Part shown: piece by piece, positions 32,901 to 47,900 of the stretch
Position numbering within the stretch: position 1 is the first letter of the stretch
Layout: each line of letters opens with the position of its first letter
NCBI RefSeq assembly: GCF_029227915.1
Contig: NC_079875.1
Coordinates: 21,695,001-21,755,000 of the forward strand
Direction of reading: 5' to 3'
Source of the DNA: Hydractinia symbiolongicarpus
Lineage: Eukaryota > Cnidaria > Hydrozoa > Anthoathecata > Hydractiniidae
Length of the DNA: 60,000 nucleotides
Position numbers and translations under genes: made by a program
The notes under the pieces: model-generated
What the model was told of the DNA's origin: nothing
Databases searched by the model: none
The model's input: the letters and a program-made list of their open reading frames with translations, nothing else

Positions 32901-35900
32901 CACACAACAAGATCGTAAACAATATTACGAAGAAAATCTAAATAAAATTTTTACATAGTTTTGTAAAGTAGGGGTGGCCAAAGATTGATTAAGTAGGGGG
33001 AACTGTCATTTAACAACGTAAAATGAATGTCATACCTGCGGGAGGTGGTAAGGACCAACCAATTCGTCGCCATACTTGATGTCGTGAGAATCTTCGCGTA
33101 GCCGTGCGTCATCTCTGAGTAAAAAAAGTTTGACTTTAAAGCATCGAAACAACACGAAAACCAAGTTTAAAGTTTGAAAGTTCGATTTTTTACGCATCTT
33201 TTGAATACCTTAACGAGATTAATTTTTGGTGACAGATTTTTCGCAGATATATCTCTGCGAATCTTCGCAGAGATATATCTTCGTAAAAAGTGCGCGTTAT
33301 CGTTTTTAGCGTAGACTTACTTTCGCGAAAACAGCAAAACGTCGCGAAATTCGGGCAAGTTAATTTTACAATTATTTAATGTCGTTAAGGGACAATAAAA
33401 AGTGAAAACTGCACTTGCTGTAACAAATATTGACGGGACAATTATCGACAACAGTGCACGTGTAACAAAAGCAATTTAATGACAGGGCTCCAAGTTCAAC
33501 TCTTTTCACGTTCGTTCACACATCAATCGATGACCTAGAAACAAAATTTTCTTCTGTGCAGTGTGTCGAGTGCAAGCAACCAATAAGAGAAGATGGGCAC
33601 TGATGGCGTGCCGAAATGAAAACAAAAAGTCTAAGTGCATAGACACAGGGTATGTCAATATCAACCAGCATGAGCTCAACACGGAATATTACCTACCGTA
33701 TACTGTCTTCCTCAGCATTGACCGCCGTAAAATAGTACCCATTCTCCTGACATTTTATGCCGGTGGCTAGGTCACCAGCCTCTCTACTTAACACAACAGC
33801 TGATGTCCACTCCTTCATGAGGACGGCTGATTGCAAGATTTGCTTTTTTAATTCAATCGATATGTATATATAACTTTTATGGCTATATTTTTCTCCCAAC
33901 AGATTATTAATACTTCGTATAAAAATTTAGAAACGCCACTTCAAGTTATAAAAAAATCCTGAACATGCAACATGAATTTTTTACCCTTTACAACACAACA
34001 AACAATTAGTAAGATAACAACAATTCTGAATAAGACACATCCGCGGCCTCACATACTTAAGAGGCAACACTGTATACTCTTCTTGTTTTACATCGAAAAG
34101 TAAAACATCTCTGGTTTCTTCATCGTGTTTCACACTGCAGTCTGGTTGAGTTTTGCTTACTTCTTCATCGCTGATGCTGTCTTCTTCAAGTGCCAAATTA
34201 TAAATGCACTAAACAGAAACAAATACGCGAAACTGAAGCAAACTTATGAAGTTTAAAAATAAAAACCATTTAACCTTTCACTGGCTGACAACAAAATTAA
34301 TTAAAATGGCGTTCTCAAACAATATAGTCAGTTATTTTTTTTAATAACATTTAACATCAAGAGACGTGTTTTATTAACAGTTTATGTCTATTTGATTCAT
34401 CATGCATTGTATTATTATTGACTCCCTATCTTTGTGTTGATTTGTCTCCACAAACTCGTCCAACATTTCCAATGTCAATATTTACTTGTGCAGAGCACGC
34501 TACTATTCGACCAACACGTTCCAAATCGACCGATAATGAGTGAACGCTCGTGAAATAACGTCAGCGAGTAGAGGTCAAGATATTATGTAAAGAAGAGGAT
34601 TGACGAATGTGAATACTTGACCAGGAAACGCAAACTCATTGAAAAAACGTACTCTCCTCATAAATAAAAAATCGAGAAAGTTCCCATTGGTTTACGGCTA
34701 CAAATTTTTGAACATGTTGTTTACTAAAAAAGTCTTTCTTTCTATGTTAGATTCGAATTTAAGTTCAAATGCTTAGGTTTTTTTTAGGGTTTGTTTTCTT
34801 AAAAACTCCTTTTAACATTTTTTTGGTGGTGGAAATAGTCAGTTGTTTACCAGTTGCTCCATTTTTGAATTTCAGTCTTACGTTGCTCAGAAAATATTTC
34901 TTATAAAATGTGAATTACAAAAAAATTTGCAACGGTTTTTCCTAACAATGTTTCGTGTTTTGCAGAAAGTGTTCACTATGACGAATATTAATCTACTCCA
35001 TAGATACAGTCACATCCTACCACAGATTTCGTACAGAACTTTCCCAAGTTACTTTCCCTGAAACATTTTTAGTAAACAACTTTTCGTTTGAATAAATTGT
35101 TTTTCACACAAGGTGAATACATTGAAAATTTATTTTTTGATTAAAATATTTTTTTATTCTTTTTATTACTGTGTTTTATCTTTAAAAAAAAACATCTTGA
35201 AGAACGATATCCAAGTTGTTTCTATTTTTGTTAAAAACTATCCGAGCTTTCTAAACATAGCATGAATCCTTCACATGTGATATTAGCCTCGCAACTCTAC
35301 CACGTCAGCTGAACGAGAGTAGAATTGTTGACATCACGTCATCGTCGTCATTTTTGTTCTTACTTGACGTTGTTGGTGGAGCGCTCTTAAAATACAAATA
35401 CTCCTCAACTCGCCCACACGCTTCTGAATGCCATTGTCATAGTTTTAAAGATTGGCCTGTTTCAGCGAAAAATGAGAAACATTTTCCCACAATAGAAAAG
35501 CTACTTCACATTGACAAGATTTTGAGAAGTAATGTAAACAATACCTTAAAGCAGAAGTGCTTAACACATTTAAAAAAAATTACATTTTACGACGTGTTTT
35601 TTTAGCAAACTTTTAAAGAAATTGTTTTTATTTCACGTGTTTATCAAATGATATCATAACAGTCACTGCCAGAAGGTACAAAAAACACCAATAATTTTCA
35701 GGAACTTCAACTACGTCAACAACGACAATACACGACGACAAAAACAGCAAAAACGTCGACATCGCTGACGACGACGGAAACGACAACACAATAAAGGTGA
35801 CACAGTTGGAAACTACTTTAAAAAGCATGGGAAGAAGACGAGCAGGGACACAAATCTCTCGACTTCTGTCTGTCAATCAACATCATCGCGAAGAAACAAA

Positions 35901-38900
35901 AGAATGGAGCACTTGTCATCACATTGTTGGTGACAGTTGAAAAAAGTTCACGTTTAAAAATAACATTTTTAAAGTAGTTATTTCAACATGTGCTCTTCTA
36001 TATTTTGGAAGAGAAATCATTTTGGTTGACGAGCAAGTGCAAGCAGTTATTCTTGTTGTTGGCTTCAGCAGAATGACTTTCTTTGTAAACACAACTTGTG
36101 TGATGCAGAGAAAGGTGCAAAATATGTATTGATTTTTTTACTTTTTTACTATTTTGTCGAATGTTAATTTGTAATTGTTTCTTATTGTTTCTTATTGTTT
36201 TATCGTTTTTATATTTGTTTTGTGTCCGTTTTCATGATGCTTCAATTCATTCTGGTAAAGTTTAAGCTTCTTGTTTTGTCGAAGTTTTCCAGCCTAGAGA
36301 GCGCAATTACAACCCTCTTACCCAACCTAGATGCATCAGGAAAAAATATATCGAAGAATATAACATTGAGTAACGAAAATACTCATCTGTTCGTTGCGAC
36401 CAAAAGAAATAGAGGAAAAAAACCAAAGCAGTTCAAGAACATCGCTCTGTTTTATAGCTCGAGTGTTGATCATATAATAGACATGGGAATTCCCCTTGAA
36501 CTCTTCTTCACACATCATATAAGACTACAGCAATAAATGAAAACATGGCCGCTCACATAAGTCAATAATGACATCTATCTGATAGCTTACCTGACTAATA
36601 TCAGATGTCCAAACGGCCTTCTCAATAGCCTTTGTCGCCATTAGCGTCACGGAATATGGTTCACTGACTGACTCATTACCGCATGCGTTGATGTTGAGTG
36701 TGAAGGCTCGATTGTTCATGTGTTCTGGGTAGGAGGACTTCACGACGTCCTCTTCCAATGTTGCCATGCAGAGAGGAATTGAACCACAATGCTGGAAAAC
36801 AAAGAAGCCAGTTTAAAAAAATCAAGACGCTATCTCCATTGCAGAAAAAAAAACAGAAACATTATTACAGCAATTTGATTGGTTAATCTACTAATTCTTT
36901 TGTCGGACCAAAAAAAATTCAAAGCTTCAAAAATCACTAGCATAGAAAAAAATCATTTTTAGCACTAAGAAACGCAGGGAAATTCCGTGTTTATTATGCT
37001 CAGTAAATTGTCTTATTAAAGTCAAGTAAAACAGTGCGCGAAAAAAACATTATGCGATCTGAAAGAAGAAAGGGGCTTCAGGATGGAAAGAATAAGAAAG
37101 ATAATGAAAGCAGTTTGGAGAAGAACACCCACTTTTGAAAGTCGCAGTCTGCCATCTACAGTTCTTGATGCGATGATAAGATGATGACTGAAAAGAAAGC
37201 AATGCCGAACTTTCTCTTTCTTTAACGAAGCAAAACGCGAGTCCACACCAAGTTGCTTTAATACTCCTAAACACACACACAGAAATGCTGAAGCAGTTTG
37301 AATTTGCAGTAGTTTATATGCTTCAGACACATTCTGATGGTAAAGCCAGAAAAACCCTGTATTAAGCTTACTCTCTGGCGAAGCATTTTTTGATTTAACA
37401 CTTGAAGAAATATTTAAACCAGGTGTCTGCACGTACCGTGACGAACAAACTTTTGATTTTCTGTCAGTAAAAGATGGCATCCGCCTTCGATCAACCTTTC
37501 AATTTCCAGCGTGTGTCGCAGGTTTTCACCTTCATCCAGAAAATGGTTGTAGGTCTATGTAAATAGGATATCAATAATTATACATCATCCAATCTGGTAA
37601 ACTATCAAAAGTTTTTACTGCAATACCTGCGCCTCCTGCAACTTCTCTAAAATTATTTCCAATGCTTTCCGCTCCACATGGTCGGCTGGCGTTACTTCAA
37701 GGATGTCGTGAATATTACGAATATAATTCGGAATCTAAAAAAATTTACAAGCACAATAATAACTTTGGTGTAAGGAATAACTTTTACCAGGTGTAAACAA
37801 GTTATCCTTACAGCCATAAACAACTGAAACATCTTCACAAGAAAGCGTCAAACATCGTGCAACTGTAATTTCTTTCTGTTTACTGAACCTACTTGTCAGC
37901 GAAGCAGAAGGTTTCCATTTAAGACGAGCTCTTAACGAGGTAATTAGCAATTGATTGAAAACCACGTTGCAGCTCGTTAGCTAATCATCTTCATTAAACA
38001 CCAAGTCATTAAAACAGAACATCGTCATCGGAGTAGGAGTAAAAATAAAAGAACTTACCACACGAATGGGATAGTGCAAGAACTGCTCCACAGTTTGACC
38101 ATTGCACTCCGATTTGCTCTCATACCATCTCAACTGCTTCACAAATTCAGGACGCCTCTTGCATTCAGCCAGAGTCTAAAAGGTGAACGACAAATACAGG
38201 CTGGATGTCTAGTTTCGATAATTACCCTGCAAGTATGAGCAGCAGAAATACCTTAAATGCTGTGGCTATATTCTTTATATATTCGATATATATGGGCACT
38301 ACGGTCACCACAGCGAATAGAATGTCATCTAGAAAATAACATGTTGAAATTATACAAATTAAGGTAAAAAGCCCAATTTAACCATGATTGATTTGTAGTA
38401 AATATGTAAGCTACACTAAAAAACTTTTTTCTTTAGCGCAGGTTTCATGCTGTTGTTAAGAAAACCGTACATAATTTCTACTAAGTTAAAAAAAAATAAT
38501 TGAAGAACAACGAAACTGCTGAGGTTCTATCCTTGCACCAGCTTGTAAATAACCACCTAACTTTCCGCTCATGCACTGCAAAGCGCTGTCTCTTTGACAA
38601 CTTTCCCAAAAGACTAATTACATCGTTAAAAAGTATGTTCACAGCATTTTTTCGAAAGCATAACGTAACCGTTACTTAATTAGCAAGGCTAATTGACCGC
38701 TTTAAATCAACTCCTTGGTTAGATATGATTTTAATTGTCTCTATTGTCATTGAGTTTACAGGGGAACATAAAAAAACATTTGCGGCTGCTTGGAATTAAA
38801 GCACCACAACGAAGAATATTATTACAACCTCAACAACCTCAGCATCATCAACGTCATCAACAATATAAAACAAGAACACAATATATCGCATAGATCCAAC

Positions 38901-41900
38901 AACCTCCCTTCATATTTTCTACATTTTCGTTAAATCAGTCTGGTTTGATCGTCCATAGAATCAATATTAGCAACTCTCAACAGGCGAAAAATATATCAAA
39001 TAAAAAATTTAAAAGCATGCAATTTAATCCACCCATTAACCAACCTCATTACAAGGCAGATAAATTTTAGGATCAGTGTGGGAAGTAAGCAAACTTGACA
39101 TGAGAACTCAGCATGGTCAGGCCAACATTCATTGTGTAAGCTAATGAAAGAGACGTACTGCAGCCAGTACGTTTATAATGTTTCTTTAAAGTTTTTGGGA
39201 GGATTAAGAACATTTTGAACATCACAATAAACTTTTGACATGCAGTTTGTTGCAAGTTAAAATAAAGATGAAAAAATTTTAATACAGTGACGTCAAAGAT
39301 TCGTAACATTGCTTCACAAACTGTATCGACTTATACTGTAGTTTATTTCAGAATTCAGCTGAACGGTATTGTGCATATTATTTCAAAACTTATACTTTCA
39401 CTTCTTTTTACTTTAAACTTATTATTCCTGTTAATATTCTTAGAAAAAAACAGCCAAATGCAGACTGGCGTGTCGTATGCACGTCTCCTCACAAAACGTT
39501 TTACTACTAACAATATAAATTTGGTACTTCCTTGCGGCGTGTGATGACAGCTACATGAAACTTCTGGAGACCTCAAAAGCAAGTCCAGGTACGAATTTTT
39601 TTTTTCTTTTTTTATATTATTATATATTTACACATAGCAATGTTAGATTCAACAAAATTTTCAGAAAAGTAAAAAAAAAGAAAAGAAATGTACCTATTTG
39701 AATAGCTGGCCAATTCTTCATCCGAACTTCCATACCTTTCATGAACACTTGGTGCAGCACCAAAATAGATTCACTGAAATAGGAAAGTTCACTGTATTAA
39801 AAAATAGTTTTTCTGAGTCTCATAAACTTAAATTATTGTCTGTACACAATATGGTGCATTTGCTGCTTTATGTGCAGTGTCGCTACAGCATTCCTAGTGA
39901 TGGTATGATCTGATAACTATCAGTGGTGTAATCTTGCACATTGACCATAATTTTCATGTATAAGTGTATCGTTCTGTCAGATTCAAAATGTGCAGCGATT
40001 ATTTTAATTCATTCAAATAAGTCATTATAAAAAGACAAATCAAATAAAACCATCAAACGAGTTCTTCTTTTACAATACTTGAATATAAAGTCAGTGTGGA
40101 ATTTATTTCTGTAAATGATTAACAAACTTTGTTAACATATTTTGCAGATAACACTCTGGATTTTCATCTAATAATTTCATCTGATAAAATATATCGCAAT
40201 AACAGCATAAAAAAGCTCGTTAGACAATAAGAAAATGAACAATTTTATTTACTAACCTTACTAGGTGGAACAGAGATACCTACTTATCCTGTGTTATAGT
40301 CAATAAATTTAAAATAAGTCCAACCTGTTGCAAAATATTTTCTTTAGCTCGTCAGTGGTTATAGCAGCGTTATGAAAATATGCTACTTTTTTCATTGGCG
40401 CAAGAAAAGTTGATGTTAACACATTCATTTGTTGCAAGTAATCTTCTTCTGTAGCGATAAATTGTAAAAGCAGCTAAAAATAAGAAAATAAGCATTGTTA
40501 TCCACAGTTATACACTACCGAATATCCCTATTGGTTTCTTGTGCTTAGTAAATAACATCAGTTTACTGCGCATGTTACTGTCAGTGAAATGTAAACATTT
40601 AAAGTTAGTCATAAAACTAAATATTGATTTAATAGGTTTATTTTCTGTGTTTGGTAGAATATAAAAACTAATCAACACAGCACAAGTGACGTATTATATA
40701 ACAAACTGGTGGTGCAATCATAATTCTTTAAAATATTTTTAGAATTTAGCAGTTTCCGCAACCCAGATAAAACAATTCTGTCAGTATGAATTGCTAGCTT
40801 ATATAAATTTGTCCTTTCACACCCCTGTTTTTCGTGTTTTAATTTTTTTGTACAAATAATTGGTTTGCACACTTTATCTTAATATATCAATATAAAACTT
40901 GATATACTTTTTTTCTTAAAATGTCATAATCTCAACTGGAACCAAATTTGCACGAGCCATATTTGATTATTTCAATATCATTACTTTTTAAAATCTTCAA
41001 AAATATCACAAGGAAAATTGTTTAGTTTGGAAAGCACACTATAATGTATCAGTGAATAAAATGATAGTTTTGATGGCTTGAAATAAATCGAGCACATCTG
41101 ATTTTCCATGTCTAAGGAACTCAAACAAACAAGAACAAAGATGAAAAAAGATCTCTTGCTTCATTTTCATACTTTTCCACGCTGCTAATTTCACTTGGCT
41201 TTAATTTTTGTAACTCAACTTGCAAAGAAAGGAAAATAATAAAACTCAAGGTATATAATTACTTTGTTTCTTTTGTTAAGATTTGATGCACCAAATGATT
41301 GAATGTATGATTTTATGAAACCATTCCATCGTCTACTTGTTAACCACGAGCGAACTTTTGCTTGGAGCTAAACGGAGATGAGAAACAATAAAATAAAACC
41401 CAAAATTTTTTGTTTGCAGACTTTATTTTAAATAACAACTGAAAAAGGGTGGATTCTAAAGAAAAGGACAAATAAAAAAAAATTTACAAATTTTGTATAT
41501 ATATTTACAGTTATTTATAGTTACATGGAATAGAATAAAAAATATCACATTTCATTAGGCTCATTTTGATAAAGGGAGGAGGAAAGAGGGCAGCTGGGGT
41601 TTATTGTGTATTTAACTGGCAAGGAAAAAGTAAAAAAATAAAAAAATAAATTGGAATTTAATGCTTCAACAACAAGTATCCTAAAAGTGCGTACCTTAAA
41701 TTATATTTGAATTTTAAAAACTGAGAACATAATGAAGGAAGCCAACTTAATCAAGTGGACCAAGGAGAAAGGGGGACTTAATTGGTTTATTTGTTTTTTT
41801 CGCATTAGCCTGGTTTTGTTTTTCCACATTAGCCTGGTTTCGGTTTTCCATATCAGCCCAGTTTATTAAAATAAAAAAAGATAACAAAAATATTTGTTAG

Positions 41901-44900
41901 ACAAAACTTAACAGCAAAATCATGTACCTTTGCAAGTTTAGCTATGTCTGAAGCAGAATATTCTTTTTCTTTCATTTCTGATATTGAACTCGATGTTGTG
42001 TATGTTTTTGCAGTTTCGCTGATCGACCTTGCAATTTTGCTGTTACTTCTTTCACGAATACTACTCAACTAAAAAGAATTTTATCCATACAATTTATAGA
42101 GAAACTTGTTATATAGTATTTGTTTGTATATTTATACTGAAAAATTTAGAACAAAAGTGTAAAGATCAAGCTTGCAGATTCTGTAAACACAAGACTTTTG
42201 AGGTTTCGTGACGAAAAATGAAATCACTACTTGCAATTACAATATAAGACAGTTGATACGCAAACATGGTATATAAGGCTTCAGGTAAAACGTTAAATAT
42301 GTCAACAATTATAAACAGAGAACTCTTGAAATTTGAAGCAAATTTTGGTCTGAAAAAGATATTAAACATCTTAAAATAGAATTAAATGTTTAATTGGACA
42401 TCACAGTATGAAATTATATATTCATTATTAAAAATATTTCCGAACTATTACCATTGTTGCATCCAACTAACAATTAATACAACTTTTAGAAATTAAATCA
42501 GTATTTGAAGCTACAACATTACTTAGAAATAAATGTTAATGTTTGGAAAAATTTATTAACCTTGGTTCGCAAAGCTCAAAAAAAATTTTGTTAATTAAAT
42601 TCACGATAAATATTTTACTATAGTTTAATGTGTTGATGCAAACACGCAAAATTCATCGACATCCAAAAAAAAACAAAGTCAGAACCAAGATGCTACTATT
42701 TATTGAGCCATGTTTTAAATATGCAACTTTTTAGCACAAATTAGAATAAAAAACAGATTGAATTGGTGTCTTAGGGAGATTTTATCTCACTTTCTTAGAT
42801 AACTTTTTGAGTTTTCAACAACAACTTCTCACAATTTTTGAGCAATGTGAATTTTTTCTCTTCAATCGAGTTGAGTTTTATACCTGTAAACTTGGCACTG
42901 TTTCCCATTTTAAAATTAACCCCCACAGCTACAAAACTTTAAAAAATTTCTTTAGAAATCTATCTTTATTATATAAGTTGTTTTCGGATTAAAATTCAAT
43001 AATACAACTTTTTTTCTCTTAAAGATCTTCTAAGACTATTCCAACTCTGTTTTTAGAAGTATATTCAATGCTTATATGTTAAAAAAAATTGTAATGCGTC
43101 ATACGTAACATGCTTAGAAAAACTTCGTGCAAACCACACTTGAAAAAGTCAACGAAAATGAATCCATTACATGGTTAAAACAAGAAATAATTTTAATTTG
43201 TGTAAACCTGTAGGATAAAACCCACTTATTTATTTTTATTCATTTATTTATTATTGATTGATTTATTGTATATATATAAAAACAAAAGAAATATTTTACA
43301 CGCATTACTTAATAACTCTCTAGTGTAATTATCTAAACTTTCAAAAGTGTATTTATTCACGTCGTCTTTTTTTTGCATTCTGTTGTTGTTCAAGTCATGT
43401 AAGACATATGATGAGAGAATTCAAAGTTTGTCTCGACTAATTTTCAAGACTTCAAATAAAAGTTTCACTTCAAATACCACTTAGTTTGGTTCATGCACAC
43501 TATCAAATTAGGCATGTGGCCATCCGGTACGTTTATTTTATTTATTAATGTATCTTATATTTGTATAATCTTTGTAAGTTTTGCAATATTTTATTTAGTT
43601 TGAACATTTATTCACGTTACAAACGATAGTCATTCTTATTTCAATCAATTACCTTACAAAACCAGGCTTTGTAACAAAATTTTTTATACAAAATTTTCAG
43701 ATAACAAAATTTTCAAAATAAAAATTTTCAGATAACAATTCAATAATAAAAACTAAGAACAGATCAAAATCAAAAAAAAAAATACTTTACATCACTTTAA
43801 AAATTTGATGAATGAAGTATTGTTTAAGAATGATAATGGCATTGTCTTTAAGAATCAGCAACTGTAAACACAAGTAGCAAAAGCAATTTCTTTATTTTTA
43901 CAAGAAATATTTTAAAACTGCTATATTCAATATCTATTTTCACAGAATATACTGCCAAGGTGAACAAATAAAATGTCAAATATAACCATATAACAGCAGC
44001 AAATATAATACCTCTTGTTTTAACCTTGTCACTTGTGACCATTGATTTGATAAATCTTGTCGCAATCTTTCCTTTTCATCTTTCAACACCTGCACCTGCT
44101 CTACCAACTCAGCCATTTTGATTTCGCTGTTTTTTCTCTCCTTGACCAACTCTTCTCCACTGTGAAAAAATAAGTTTCTAGATTTTTGAACCTTATATTT
44201 GTGGCCTTATATTCCCTTCAATTATTACCTCAAAACAAACAACAAACAAACAGTGGTGAAGGGTCTCTTTAAGAGACAAGAGAGGAGTTGAACGTCCTCC
44301 ACCATACCTTAGTTTAAAGGGGTTATTGTGGAAGTCCCATGAAATGCCACATAGTGATGGTTAACTTTAAAAAAACACCCAGTCCGGTCTGTAAACAGTT
44401 GGCGCTAGGAAGGGCATCCAGCTGTAAAACAATGCCAAAACTCTTTATTAATGGCTGTAAGAACAGTTGATCAGACAAACTGCGTAAACAGGGCTGGAAG
44501 TCTAAAGAGTGAGGGTGTCGCTCACGGTAAGACAGATGTCAGGTGTGAGCATCGTCAGACCGTTACCCAGCTATCACATCACAAGGTAGATAACACTAGG
44601 TTGAGGCTAGTGTAAATGTTGGTACTCTGAGAGGTAGAGCAGGTGAAGTAGTTGAAATGTTAGAACGTAGATCTGTTGATATGTGTTGTGTTCAGGAAGT
44701 CAGGTGGAGAAGAGCTTCAGTGAGATTTGTGGAAGGTAGGAGGGCAAGGTATAAGCTTTTTTGGATTGGTAATAGTGATGGATATGGAGGAGTTGGCATA
44801 TTCGTTGCAGAGAAGTGGGTAGAAAAAGTAATAGATGTTATGCGTGTTAATAGTCGCATTATAGTGATAAAGTTTTTAATATGTAATAGGATTGTCAATT

Positions 44901-47900
44901 TTCTGTCAGTTTATGCTCCACAGTGTGGACTCAGTGAGGAAGATAAAGATAAGTTTTATGATGAGTTAATAGCAGTCACATTAAAGTTTGGAGACACTGA
45001 ACTTGTCATAATGGGCGGCGACTTTAATGGTCATGTTGGGAAGTCATCTGAAGGTTATAGAGGTGCGCATGGAGGCTATGGATTTGGGAGCAGAAATAAG
45101 GAAGGGGAGAGATATGGTGGTTTGCAACACATCATTCAGTAAGAGACAGATTAGGCTGATAACATATGAGTCAGATGGTTGTGAGACACAGATAGATTAC
45201 TTCCTGGTTAGAAAGTCAGACAAGAAAGTGGTGAAGGACGTGAAAGTTATATCGAGGGAAGAGTGTGTTTCCCAGCATAGGTTGCTGGTTTGTGATATTA
45301 TCTTGAAGAGTGTTAAAGAAGCCGAGGGAAAGTACAAGCCCCGTCGTAAAGTCTGGAAGCTGAAGGAAGAGATCGTAGCAAGACAATTTAGTGCAAAAGT
45401 TCAGCAGTTAGCCCACAATGGTCATTGTGATAGTGACAATGTTGAAAGTACTTGGACTACTTTGAAGAATTGTCTTCTAGAAGCCTCTGATGATCCAGTA
45501 CTGTGAAAACGTTTGTTAACATCGTGGTTCGTGTTTATTTCATGTTACGCGCGAACCCCGATAGTCCACGATGCGCATTTTTTTTAACAATCATGGACCT
45601 CACGATCATGTTTCGTGGACTACACGAACGAAAATAAAATATTACATCGTGGCATCCACGATAGAAAACTTCTATTGTAAAACAACAAAGACCTATAGTT
45701 TATCAATTAAATCAAAAAAACAGACGGAAAAAAAATAAATTAACACGTTTAATTCGTTGTCATAAAGCTAGCTACATAATAGATTTTAATCGTTCGTGAA
45801 TCAAAATGCGATCTAAAAAACATTTCTATCGCCGCTTTTCGTTTTTAAACTTTTAAAATGCGATCTTAAAAAACATTTCTATCGCCGTTTTTCGTTTTTA
45901 AACTTTTAAAATGCGATCTAAAAAAACATTTCTATCGCCGCTTTTTGTTTTTAAACTTTTAAAATGCGATCTAAAAAAACATTTCTATCGCCGCTATTCG
46001 TTTATAAACTTTTAAAATGCGATCTAAAAAAAAAACATTTCTATCGTCGCTTTTCGCTTATAAACTTTTAAAATGCGATTTAAAAAACATTTCTATCGCC
46101 GCTTTTCGTTTTTAAACTTTTAAAATGCGATCTAAAAAAACATTTCTATCGCCGCATTTCGTTTATAAACTTTTAAAATGCGATCTAAAAAAAACATTTC
46201 TATCGCCGTTTTTCGCTTATAAACTTTTAAAATGCGATTTAAAAAACATTTCTATCGCCGCTTTTCGTTTTTAAACTTTTAAAATGCGATCTAAAAAAAC
46301 ATTTCTATCGCCGCTTTTCGTTTATAAACTTTTAAAATGCGATCTTAAAAAACATTTCTATCGCCGCTATTCGTTTATAAACTTTTAAAATGCGATCTAA
46401 AAAAAACATTTCTATCGCCGTTTTTCGTTTTTAAACTTTTAAAATGCGATCTAAAAAAACATTTCTATCGCCGCTTTTTGTTTTTAAACTTTTAAAATGC
46501 GATCTAAAAAAACATTTCTATCGCCGCTATTCGTTTATAAACTTTTAAAATGCGATCTAAAAAAAAAACATTTCTATCGTCGCTTTTCGCTTATAAACTT
46601 TTAAAATGCGATTTAAAAAACATTTCTATCGCCGCTTTTCGTTTTTAAACTTTTAAAATGCGATTTAAAAAACATTTCTATCGCCGCTTTTCGTTTTTAA
46701 ACTTTTAAAATGCGATCTAAAAAAACATTTCTATCGCCGCATTTCGTTTATAAACTTTTAAAATGCGATCTTAAAAAACATTTCTATCGCCGCTATTCGT
46801 TTATAAACTTTTAAAATGCGATCTAAAAAAAACATTTCTATCGCCGTTTTTCGTTTTTAAACTTTTAAAATGCGATCTAAAAAAACATTTCTTTCGTCGC
46901 TTTTCGTTTATAAACTTTTAAAATGCGATCTAAAAAAAACATTTCTATCGTCGCTTTTCGCTTATAAACTTTTAAAATGCGATCTAAAAAAACATTTCTA
47001 TCGCCGCTTTTTGTTTTTAAACTTTTAAAATGCGATCTAAAAAAACATTTCTATCGCCGCTATTCGTTTATAAACTTTTAAAATGCGATCTAAAAAAAAA
47101 ACATTTCTATCGTCGCTTTTCGCTTATAAACTTTTAAAATGCGATTTAAAAAACATTTCTATCGCCGCTTTTCGTTTTTAAACTTTTAAAATGCGATTTA
47201 AAAAACATTTCTATCGCCGCTTTTCGTTTTTAAACTTTTAAAATGCGATCTAAAAAAACATTTCTATCGCCGCATTTCGTTTATAAACTTTTAAAATGCG
47301 ATTTAAAAAACATTTCTATCGCCGCTTTTCGTTTCTAAACTTTTAAAATGCGATCTTAAAAAACATTTCTATCGCAGCTCTACGTTTATAAACTTTTAAA
47401 ATGCGATCTAAAAAAACATTTCTATCGTCGCATTTCGCTAATAAACTTTTAAAATGCGATCTAAAAAAACATTTCTATCGCAGCTCTACGTTTATAAACT
47501 TTTAAAATGCGATCTAAAAAAACATTTCTATCGGCGCTTTTCGTTTTTAAACTTTTAAAATGCGATCTAAAAAACATTTCTATCGCCGCTTTTCGTTTTT
47601 AAACTTTTAAAATGCAATCTTAAAAAACATTTTATCGGCGCAGACAAATTTAACTTTTCTAGATAAATGACATTTCGTAAAAATACGATCGCGTCCATGA
47701 CGAAAAATTATACACCAAGCAAAAACTACGAATATGCTTTTTTAACGTGATAAAACCTGAAACAAACAAATTAACTTTAATAAAAGACTTTTTTGAGAAG
47801 AAAAAAAAAATCAAATTATACTCGTTATAAAAATCGTGGAGCTCGCAAAAATAATCGTGGGACACACGATCCGTCGTGGAGATAATAATATTAGCGTGGT

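Noticed and set aside
44692-44898. Minus-strand frame opposite the LINE endonuclease
   Set aside because: Shadow of the clearly recognisable plus-strand endonuclease motifs.
45805-47640. Regular repeat-and-gap look of a CRISPR array
   Set aside because: The units are contiguous and vary only at a few positions; there are no unique spacers, and the DNA is from an animal.
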